A stretch of 64,000 nucleotides of DNA from Ecdyonurus torrentis (taxonomy: Eukaryota > Arthropoda > Insecta > Ephemeroptera > Heptageniidae), in assembly GCA_949318235.1 (NCBI GenBank), contig OX439134.1, positions 18,287,060 through 18,351,059 of the forward strand, in the 5' to 3' direction. A program made the position numbers and the translations under genes. How positions within the stretch are numbered: the first letter of the stretch is position 1; each line of letters opens with the position of its first letter. The notes below the pieces were generated by a model that was not told the origin of the DNA, made no database searches, and saw only the letters and a program-made list of their open reading frames with translations. Positions 53,963 to 64,000 of the stretch are shown here, piece after piece.

Positions 53963-54351
53963 TGTTAGCACATGCTAATTGCTTCTTTTTTTTATTACTA
54001 TTTAAATGGAAAAAGTCAATTCCTATTTGTTGTCACTTTCATAAATATTGAGTTAAAAACATTATTGATGCTACCATTGACTTTCTTATATACCCTATAG
54101 AATAATTTTTAAGATTCAATTCTTTAGTTTTATTGGGTCATTTCAGGAGATAATATTTTCATGGAAATATATTATAAATCATGTAGCTTAAAATTGTTAA
54201 GTGTAAGTTCTAAATAATAGAACTTGATTTTTTAATTTCAGATTTTTAGAGAGCACTATAATGTATATAACTATATATTTATTTTAACTATATGCCGAGC
54301 ATTGATATTATCTCCTTGATCATGATAGTTCTGTGACAATATCATAAAATT

Positions 54352-54665
54352 TATAGGGTGGTTTCATTCATGTTAAAGTCGACGTCATAAGTGAGTACTA
54401 AATAACATTGGCCGGTATAGGAAAATGGCACATTTTATGCCAGTTTAAAAATACTTCGCTATTTTTTTGAGAGCATTGATGCTGTTAACAGAGGTTGAAT
54501 TAGTACCTCAAGTATGCAAGAAAAATAATAATGACAAAAAAAAATGCTAATTTACCAAATAAAATAGCCAAAAACTACGTTTGCTCTATGCTGAGCAATG
54601 TTATTCATTGCTCAAGAAGAGCATCGAAAAGCACTCAGAATGACGTCATGCATACACACCCTATA
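54352..54665. mobile_element. Family G element G4
   Basis: Very close to G1 across its length (TTGGCCGGTATAGGAAAATG); TGACGTCA at 54641. Confidence 0.75.
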
Positions 54666-54751
54666 CTACGTATATATCCCTCCGTAAGTTGCGAGCAGTT
54701 CTTATCATACTGATTTTTTTTTTAATGTTGCATGCAACATACAATAAAATA

Positions 54752-54962
54752 CAAAGAAAAAAGTAACTAGAAAGTTACTCTTTAGACATTTCCATAATAA
54801 ATATGTCAGATATATATACAAAGTTTTTTAAGATCTAAAGAGCTGAAGAAATTGCGTTTACTGTTGAAGAGTTACTGTTTAAACTTTTTTCAACCATGGT
54901 TTGTACTGAGGAGTTACATCAGAATGTATCTGAATAATTTCTTAAATTTATGTTTTCTGTGT
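54752..54962. mobile_element. Family U element U2 (inverted relative to U1)
   Basis: GTTACTCTTTAGACATTT, TTTTTTAAGATCTAAAGAGC and AATAATTTCTTAAATTTATG match the complement of U1; it ends TTTTCTGTG. Confidence 0.6.
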
Positions 54963-55126
54963 AGCATATATAAATATAAGTGCAACTCTTTAAGTCATTT
55001 AAGTTATTTATTATATTAATATTATTACTTTTTTTTTACTATAGTTGTGCAAGTTTTTTATTTCCGTGCGGTACAATGGAAAATGTAAACATGGACCAGC
55101 CTGCGACGAGAATTCCCTTAAAATCT

Positions 55127-56409
<1,283 letters not shown>

Positions 56410-56714
56410 TTAAAGGCGTAACAAAAAACTTGCCCAATATCCTAACATACCTAAATATTAACGTTAATTTGGCTGGAGTCATTGATTTCTAATTTCTTTT
56501 CCATTCTAGAAATTAAAGCTGCGGGTTTGTGACGTCACAGCTCACTAGTCCACGCGCATGGAAACAGGCAAGCTGTGACGTCACAAACCCGCAGCTGTCA
56601 TTTTGTGAATGCAAAATAAATTAGAAATCAATTACTCCGGCCAAATCAACGTTGATATTTAGGTATGCTAGGATATTAGACCTGTTTTTTGTTCAAGGTG
56701 TTCTACACCTTTAA
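56410..56714. mobile_element. Family B hairpin MITE copy B5
   Basis: Palindrome with TTAA ends; TGACGTCA in both arms (56530, 56576), arms sharing GCGGGTTTGTGACG. Confidence 0.88.
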
Positions 56715-56721
56715 TTAATAT

Positions 56722-56828
56722 AAATAGCATAATATAAGCGATAGCATAGCATAGTTATATGCAGTGTAGCATAATTTTATATTGTGCTACACAACAAATG
56801 TTACTGAAAATGAAGTATAGCATAATTA
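56722..56828. repeat. Family O-like fragment
   Basis: AAATAGCATAATATAAGCGA and GTAGCATAATTTTATATTG, directly after B5. Confidence 0.35.
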
Positions 56829-57570
56829 TTACTTTTTTTTTTATAGAGCTCAAAATTTGAATGTTTACATAAATTTTTAAACTAATACGTAATAGCTCCA
56901 TTGCCAGAGGATTTTATTAAAAAATTCCCATAGTGTAAATAGTTTTTGTCGCATACATAATAGCGTCTGTCCACAAATGTAGTAGTGTGCTATAGTACAG
57001 TATTATCGACAAGAGAATATATAATATTCAAAAGTAAATATAAACTTTGCGCCCTTGCTATCGTTAAACTTGGCTCTCGTGTCCTACTTAACTCTCGTCT
57101 TGTCTAAATAATATTATTTATTTAGGACACAAAGAATATTATTATACTTATGCACAAAAGAGGGAGCATAAAATATGTTAACATTTTTAACAATTCAATG
57201 AAACAATTTTTCAAATTGGCTAAGTGACAAGATATTTTAAATTTAAACAAATCACACCACACGTATATGCTAATCAATACAAATTAATCGATGCAATTAC
57301 TTAAATAATGTAAATGATTCGCATTTTTTTTATGCAGTACTTTTGATGTTGTGATTTATACTAAATTGCATTCAACAAATTGTGTGAAATTGTAAGGAAA
57401 CAATTCAGGTTCAACTTTGACCATTTGAATCTTTCTCTTACACTAAGAAAACACATATCTATAGGGTGTATCCGCATGACGTCATACCATGAATACGCTT
57501 TGACGCCATACTGGATCAATGAACAACATTGTTCAGCATATAGCATAAACTTCGTTTTTGGCTATTTTCC

Positions 57571-57872
57571 TTAAAGGAATAGACCAGAGAAAAACATTAG
57601 CATTTATATACCAAAACACTTGATGGGACTTACATAAATAATTTTATAGTTTGTCTCAAACCCAACATTAGCCCCGTAGCAGTGATCAGAAATTTCAATT
57701 CATGCAGCCTGCACAACATTTTCATACTAATTTTTGCATGTTTCTGACGTCATAAACATTAACATTGGGGTTACATTAACATTCTGGTAAAAATTGTCAT
57801 CAATTTTGAAGATCCCATTTCGTGTTTATTCATTAAAAAGCACATGTTGCTTTATGTGGTCTATGGCTTTAA
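57571..57872 (+). mobile_element. Family A MITE copy A5 (TTAA-flanked), nested in family G
   Basis: TTAA at both ends, shortened interior, TGACGTCA at 57745. It is inserted into the G5 element, together with the adjoining H3 element. Confidence 0.85.
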
Positions 57873-57979
57873 GGGATGTAAGCTGCAACCTCTAGTTAAA
57901 CCTTATCTTTTTTTTTATTGTTGCAACAATCAAAATAACAACTTAACTACGATTTATCTATTATATAGGTAGCGTTGCA
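57873..57979. mobile_element. Family H short hairpin H3, nested in G5
   Basis: GTAAGCTGCAACCTCTAGTT to AGCGTTGCAGG, directly beside the right TTAA of A5. Confidence 0.7.
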
Positions 57980-58199
57980 GGGGTTAGGAAATCGGTTAAT
58001 TTTTTGTTATAATTATTTTTCTCATATATTGAAATGCTAATTCAACCTCTATTATCATGCCTCAATGCTCTCAAAAATATTGCTTATATATAGTATCTTT
58101 AAACTGGTATAAATGAGTAATTTTCCTTTACCATATATTTTAATGAAGTGATCCAACATGGCGTTGACTTTAACATGAATACATACATTCTATGCATAA

Positions 58200-58328
<129 letters not shown>

Positions 58329-58523
58329 GTAAATTTATTTCAAAATCAATTTCAAATGGGTATATATTATATAAATAATTTTGAGTACACTCTCAAAAAG
58401 AGTAATATTTGCCAAGCATTTTGTTATATACTAATGAAATTTCTTGTTTTTATTTTATTATATATGAGCCACATTAAAAAAAAACTAACACAAAATTTGC
58501 ATTTGCTTTATCTCTGTCCCCAG

Positions 58524-59468
58524 ATGCCAGTATACAAAGTAAACAACAACGCTACTCAACAAAAACCATTTAAACCCCCCTGGGTAAAAGATGATCAGGC
58601 TCCCACTACCCCAAGTGCACCACCCTGGAGACGTCAACAAGAACTAAAGAACCCTCAAGTGACCCCAAAGTCACCCTCATCACCAGGACCTAAGAACGAA
58701 CCACCAGTGTTCCCAAAACCTGTAGAACAGAAAGCTGATGTCCCACCACCAGCCCCGGGTAGAAAACAAAGCAAAATCACGATCATCCCTTCAAAACCAA
58801 TGAGTAACGGATCTGCAAGTATATTAGCACCACCTCCGTCACTACCTGCACCACCTTGTAATCCAAATCTAGCAATGGCACCACCTAAACCTGCCTTGGA
58901 ATCTAAAATACAGGTATCAAGTAAAATTGCGGAACCTAAAAAGACGAGAAATGTACCCGTGAAACAGGAAAGTGTTGAAAATGTGGTGCCCATTAAAATT
59001 GAGAGTAATTCAAATACATCTCCATCGCCACCACCTCCAGTGGTTAAGAAGACCAGCACTGCCACACCTAAAGTTACGCAAAATAAAACTGTAACACGAC
59101 AAACGACGATTAAGGAAAAGTCACCTTCACCTCCACCTGCTAAAGTACAGCAGAATAGCGTAAGAGTACCACCTAAACAACCACCTAAAATAAGGTCACC
59201 ATCACCACCTCCAATGCCTAAATTGAAAGAGGTGCCAAAATCACAGCCTCCAAAGCAAAGGTCACCATCACCACCTCCGATGCCGAAGTTGAAAGAGGTG
59301 CCAAAAACTCAGCCACCACCGAAGCAGAGAACTCCTTCTCCACCACCACCTCCGAAACTGAAGTCAGCTTTGAAGAAAACTCCACAGCAGAAACGAAGAA
59401 GTCCATCACCGCCGCCGAAACAAAATAGTTTAAAACCCAGGGAAGCGTCACCGCCTAAGCAGCAACAG
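58524..59468 (+). CDS. Proline-rich basic protein, first recognisable exon (partial gene)
   Basis: A 945-nt phase-0 exon between a good acceptor (pyrimidine-rich, CCCCAG|ATG) and a donor (CAG|gtaaga), 315 codons. I do not recognise the family. The protein is proline-, lysine- and serine-rich with no helix-forming core: two short PPW motifs near the start (KPFKPPWVKDD, SAPPWRRQ), many PPP runs, and 3' tandem repeats of the form RSPSPPPMPKLKEVPK at about residues 224-310. This looks like a disordered scaffold with SH3/WW-ligand-like and proline-directed phosphorylation sites; a cytoskeletal or muscle-associated role is only a guess. The ATG sits directly after the acceptor and may be the initiator with the 5' UTR upstream, or the exon may be internal; the frame is also open upstream from 58356, through AT-rich intronic-looking DNA. 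No following exon is visible before the window ends. Confidence 0.75.
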
Positions 59469-60239
59469 GTAAGAAAGATCTCGAATTTTTATTGTTTAAT
59501 TGTAACTCACGAGTCACGAGTCAAGTTTGGAAAATATTTGCTAGCTCCTCAATATTATACTGTATAATATAAAAAAGTGCCATCAATTTTTTATTTTTAC
59601 TTTTTTTTTCATCGAAACAGTAAAGTTAAAAAATACATGATAAAATAATAACATGGTTTATGACAAAAAAAAAAAAAAAAGGTTCTAAAATATGTGCTAA
59701 ATACAATATTACGTGTGTTTATAACTTACTGTCTTTTATTTCGATATTTATTGGTGCATTTTTTTTTTATAGATTTGCATTTTTATTCATATTTATACAT
59801 GGCATGCAATTTTATTATTATAACTTCTTTTTTATTTATTTTTTTTCGACACTGTGGAGTTTCAAGCAGATATTTTCCAAATATAATTAATGATTTAATT
59901 TCAGTATTAATTATGATCTTCTATATTAATGACACACTTTCATATTAACGTATCTTCAGCATATAACTTTACTTTTCTTCATAACATCATACCTTAAAAA
60001 TAATATTTTCTATATATAAATTTAAAACATTACATCGTACAAAATTTTAACAATTTATATTAAATAATTCTTCTTTTAATCATTTATTAAACTTCCCGTG
60101 TAAAATAGGCGTTAAATTACAAACTCTCATTTATTAACTATTTTAAACACCATAAATATGCAAATAATAAAGTATCACTTTATAAGTAAAATTAAATATA
60201 ATTTAAAGCTAAATTATTGATAGTGTAACATAATTTATA
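59469..60239. other. Probable first part of an intron of the proline-rich gene
   Basis: It follows the donor at 59469. Very AT-rich, with no coding exon in a compatible phase. Confidence 0.5.
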
Positions 60240-60442
60240 CACGGAAAAAATGAATATAATTTAATAATTATGCGCTAGCTCATTTTCAGCAGCTTTGTTC
60301 TCTTCGACATAATTTATGCTATCCTGCATAATAGCTATGTTAAAGAGCATAAATACTGTATTTCTATGCTATTATAATATTCTAATTGCTAAATTATGCT
60401 GAAGTAAAAGCAGCAAAAATTAAATAATTTCTTGTTTTCGTG
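60240..60442. mobile_element. Family O AT-rich element
   Basis: CACGGAAAAAATGAATATAA to TTGTTTTCGTG with interior GACATAATTTATGCTATCCT. Same terminal motif and interior style as the 50305 copy. Confidence 0.6.
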
Positions 60443-60545
60443 TACTAAACATATATGAGGGTCAGCAAAAGTCATCGTGCTTTTTTTTTTTTTAATTTTT
60501 TTAAAGTAATAAATTTGAGGTTTGGAAATGATGAACTTAAGAGAA

Positions 60546-60775
60546 GTTATCGGCGAAGGGTAAAACTCTGAGTCCCCTAATTTAATTCCCTTTTTAACAC
60601 CGCAGGACTATTTTTTTAACGTTTTTACTTTTATTAGTACACCGATGCAGGAAAATTTGGATTGAGGAACACTACATAAATACATTTTTGCGTGTTTTGA
60701 GCTAGCTTTAATCTAGCTGCTTTAATAGCTATATTATAAAAAAAAAAAATTAAAAAAAAAAATCTGCAATGGAAA
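60546..60775. repeat. Family T copy
   Basis: AGTTATCGGCGAAGGGTAAA, AGTCCCCTAATTTAATTCCC and TACATTTTTGCGTGTTTTGA. Confidence 0.55.
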
Positions 60776-61019
60776 TCCCACCTTTGCGCAATATACTTTA
60801 ATTTTTTATTCACATATTATTGAGTGTCATATGTACTTATAATTTCATTATTATATCTACAAAATTTAACTATAAATAAATTACAGGCAAAAATCGATCA
60901 TATTGGCGTAAAAATGTAGAGTCGTTTGCTGTAATGCTAAATTAGACGCAACTTTCAAAAGGATTCTATACTCAAAACGGACAGATAAATCAAAGAGTTG
61001 GGACCATCAACTATTATGT

Positions 61020-61177
61020 ATCTTTACACTTTTGTACCCTTATGAAAATAGGGATTAAACTAAAGTAGGCAACTTTTGGATTTTATGACGTCATATAATC
61101 CGGGTCTGCAAGAGAAATTGTAAAGCAGGTTGCCTACATTACAAGTTTTCTCCACAGTTTGTAAGGCTACAGAATGG
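61020..61177. repeat. Family Q copy Q2 (partial)
   Basis: Shares the inner arms with Q1 (AAAGTAGGCAAC and GTTGCCTACATTACAAG) around TGACGTCA at 61086. Its right edge abuts the TTAA of B6. Confidence 0.6.
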
Positions 61178-61505
61178 TTAAAGGCGTAGAACACTTTGAA
61201 CAAAAAACTTGTCTAATGTACTAACATACCTAAATATCAACGTTGATTTGGCCAGGGTCATTGATTCTTATTTATTTTCCATTCTCAAAATGGCAAAAAT
61301 CGGCAAAATCGGGCAGCTGAGTGTATGATATGTTTATTCCACACGCGTCATGGAAACAGACGAGCTGTGACGTCATAAACCCGCAGATGCCATTTCGTGA
61401 ATGGAAAATAAATTAGAAATTAATGACTCCTGCCAAATCAACGCTAATAGTTATAGGTATGTTTGGATATATTTGTTTTTTGTTGAAGATGTTCTACGCC
61501 TTTAA
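61178..61505. mobile_element. Family B hairpin MITE copy B6
   Basis: A more diverged palindrome with TTAA ends; TGACGTCA only in the right arm (61368). The left arm has a local disruption around 61300-61330. Confidence 0.82.
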
Positions 61506-62899
61506 GAAGAGTAATACGTGTATAATTAAAATAAGTAGTTTTCTTTTTAGTGCAGGACTCTTTAATGTTTTGTATTTTAATGAGATGGTAAAATTAAAAA
61601 TATCTCAACTTTATATTATAAATTTAATTTCGTTGACTTTTGTGTAAAGATTTGTAGCTATGTTGAAATATCAGCCATTGACCCTTTATCCTTCCCATTT
61701 ATCTAACATCATAAAGGGGCTGTCCTTTACTTATATTTTTAAAGCGGAACTATTCTTATTCACCTTAAAAAAGCTTTAATGTATACGGCAATAACTACAT
61801 AATTAAATGATATGATAATAAAAAAGCTCGCAATTATGAATATTTTGAGGTTTTTTAAAAATATTTCCACAATAATGATATCGTATAAATAATAACTAAA
61901 ATATGCATCAAAATAAATTACTTATGTTTATAGAGAAATTTAAAAATATTATGATAAAATCACATATAAAAGTTATTTAAGAAAGAAGCTTGAACACTTT
62001 AATTAAGACTAAATAAAAATACATAATCTGAAGCAAAATATTGAAATTTTATGGACATGTATTTTTAATTATACGTATTACAAAAAGTGGCATAATTTTG
62101 TTTTATTAACTTTATTGAAAAATAAAAACGTAATAATAATTGTTTTAGCTCATTTTTTTAGCAAAATTTCTTCATATTATAAATAATTTTATATACTATA
62201 CAGCATAATACTTATGCTAAATAACATAACTATTTTGTATACAGTATAATTATCTATGCTATATTGGCATAAATGCTGCATTAACTACGTACTCTTTCTA
62301 TTGTGCTACAAAAATAATAAAAAGTGCATATATCAACAAAAATTATAATATACAGTAATAAAAACTATTTCTTTCTGAACACAATAAATATTAGCATGGT
62401 AATAAAATGAAAAAGTTATGGTAGGTCCAAGGCTAAATATTGAAATTAATAAATATAAAAAAGATATAAATAAAGGCGTTGTTAATTAAGTAGTAATTAT
62501 AAGATGGGCGTTTAATGAAGTCAGTTTATATTTAGAAATGTAAGGTAAAAATATTTTGACTTGACTTTTTTCTTACGACACCCCAATCTACTTTTGTTGT
62601 GATCAGAAAGGAAGTAATTATAGTTTTAATTTTTGCAATAATTGGCAACGCCTAATTAACATCGTAATTCATTCATTATAGTGTGATAATTGTAAAAACA
62701 CGCAACTTTATTAAAACATTTTATCATTATTATTATTATGAATGTAACTAACTGTACTGTTAAACAGTTGGGTTAAATTGAGAGGTTCTGTAGCCTGATT
62801 TCGCCCAATAAAAGCCGTTAATTAATATTATGAATATTCATAATTTACTTAAAAAATCTTTTTTCTTCGAAATTTTTACGTTTAGAAATGATTTAATTT
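61506..62899. other. AT-rich spacer or intron
   Basis: An O-like copy at 62093-62290; otherwise featureless, no exon found. Confidence 0.5.
62093..62290. repeat. Family O-like copy
   Basis: ACAGCATAATACTTATGCTA, GTATAATTATCTATGCTAT and CATAAATGCTGCATTAA with the same order as in the 50305 copy. Confidence 0.45.
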
Positions 62900-63630
62900 T
62901 AAATCGTTGGTCTAGTTACTATTTACAACAAATGAGAAAAAAAAATACATATATACATAAAATATTATAATATAATTTAAAATAATTTTTAGTAAACCTT
63001 GCATATGGTTATAGTTGTTGTTGCTTTATTGCTGTGTCTTTTTTTTTTATTTATTTATTTATTTATTTTTTGCTTATGTAAAGTTTACATGTAATGTTGC
63101 GGTCAAGGCTTTGTAAAACAGGGCTGTCAAGCCCTCACAATGCCTTAATAAAGTTATAAGTATAATACTTATTATTATTAGAATGGGACTATTGAAAATT
63201 ATTTTGAATTAAATCATCCAAATTGCACTTTTCTCTCTTAATGAGGAAGACTAAAATAATTTTAAGGGGTAATTTTATTACGTATTCTCAAATAGGACAC
63301 TGTCCTGAATCGATAAATATGTAAATTACCAATTTTCAGTTCATTAAGTATTTTTATTTCATTATTTTAAAGCCGTAAAATGACGTCACTGGTGCCAACT
63401 TTTTCGTGATGTCAGTTTTTTATTTTCAAAAATTAATAGAAAATATTTGAGGAACTTAAAACTTAAAAATTCACATTTCAATTCATATAATACCAAAACA
63501 CGTAAAAAAAAAAAAAAAAAAAAAAAATCAGGACAATGACCACTTTTAGAATAATAAATAAATAAAATTACCCTCTCTAAATTTTTTTGCAGTCTTCCTC
63601 ATTTTAAATAATAGCTAGACCAACGCTTGA
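62900..63630. mobile_element. Family V hairpin V2 inside a larger foldback
   Basis: The inner part (63270-63571) shares TTTTATTACGTATTCT and CCTGAATCGAT with V1, with TGACGTCA at 63381. It is enclosed by further inverted arms (AATGAGGAAGACT 63240 with AGTCTTCCTCATT 63591; CGTTGGTCTAG 62905 with CTAGACCAACG 63615). The outer left arm is interrupted by about 300 bp holding a retroposon 3' tail. Confidence 0.6.
63072..63180 (+). repeat. Retroposon 3' tail, second copy
   Basis: TTTGTAAAACAGGGCTGTCA, AGCCCTCACAATGCCTTAAT, AAAGTTATAAG then (TTA)n. Confidence 0.55.
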
Positions 63631-63649
63631 TATAACAACCAATATTACT

Positions 63650-63956
63650 ATAGGGTGTATGCATTCATGTTAAAGTCAACACCATGTTGGATAACTCAAT
63701 AACATGGGTGGCATAGGGAAAAAAAATCATTTTTGCCAGTTTAAAAACACCATTCAATGTTTTTGAGAGCATTGATGCTGCAAATATGTTGAATTATAGT
63801 ATCTCAAGTATGTGAGAAAAATAACAAAAAAATAACCGATTTACCAAAGAAAATTGGTTTAAACAAAGTTTGTCCTATATGCTGAGCAATGTTATGCACT
63901 ACTCCAGTATGACCTCCAAGCGCAATAAATATGACGTCATCTGCATACACCCTATA
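63650..63956. mobile_element. Family G element G6
   Basis: ATAGGGTGTATGCATTCATG to GCATACACCCTATA; TGACGTCA at 63932. Same orientation as G3 and very similar to it. Confidence 0.75.
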
Positions 63957-64000
63957 AACTGTCTGCGGTTCAATTAAATTTCTTTTCTGCTTATATTATT

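Larger units (their letters stand above)
57461..58195. mobile_element. Family G element G5, interrupted by A5 and H3
   Basis: The left part 57461-57570 and right part about 57980-58195 match the two ends of G2 and G6. Between them lie a TTAA-flanked A element and an H hairpin. TGACGTCA at 57477. Confidence 0.7.

Noticed and set aside
58655..59065. 136-codon minus-strand frame opposite the proline-rich exon
   Set aside because: A glycine-rich shadow of the CCN-rich sense strand.

Overview
The window is nuclear DNA of an animal, most likely an aquatic invertebrate with an AT-rich, intron-rich and MITE-rich genome; I cannot name the species. The main evidence is a gene of 27 coding exons with GT-AG introns of about 0.15-2.4 kb. 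Non-coding DNA looks roughly 30% G+C against clearly richer exons, and there are long microsatellites, tRNA-derived SINEs and dozens of hairpin transposons.

Layout. Positions 1-6326 are non-coding and repeat-dense; they may hold the promoter and 5' UTR exons of the first gene, but I cannot place them. Positions 6327-34799 (+) hold a complete ABCA-family transporter gene. I joined its exons by splice sites and phase, and they give one open frame of 5226 nt (1741 residues plus stop). The order is TMD1, short extracytoplasmic loop, NBD1, TMD2, loop, NBD2, and several segments resemble the ABCA5 branch. Positions 34800-58523 are about 24 kb without a recognisable gene, made of MITEs, microsatellites and AT-rich spacer. 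Positions 58524-59468 (+) are a proline-rich, basic coding exon of 315 codons that opens a second gene (or is an early exon of it) running off the right edge. The rest is again repeat-filled.

Mobile DNA is the most informative part. Four or more hairpin or TIR families (called A, B, C and Q here) are flanked by TTAA and begin TTAAAG, which suggests one piggyBac-type mobilising enzyme. Other families (E, G, H, L, R, a pogo-like element) look TA-targeting or unclassified. A hAT element with a perfect 8-bp target duplication sits inside an E element. An 842-bp insertion inside a C element is bounded by 14-bp direct repeats and carries a minus-strand minimal hammerhead ribozyme of the kind found in Penelope-like retroelements. 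A 5'-truncated non-LTR retrotransposon with an intact 229-codon 3' reading frame sits in intron 7. The octamer TGACGTCA (a CRE/ATF-type site) occurs 27 times by my count, 25 of them inside otherwise dissimilar MITE families.
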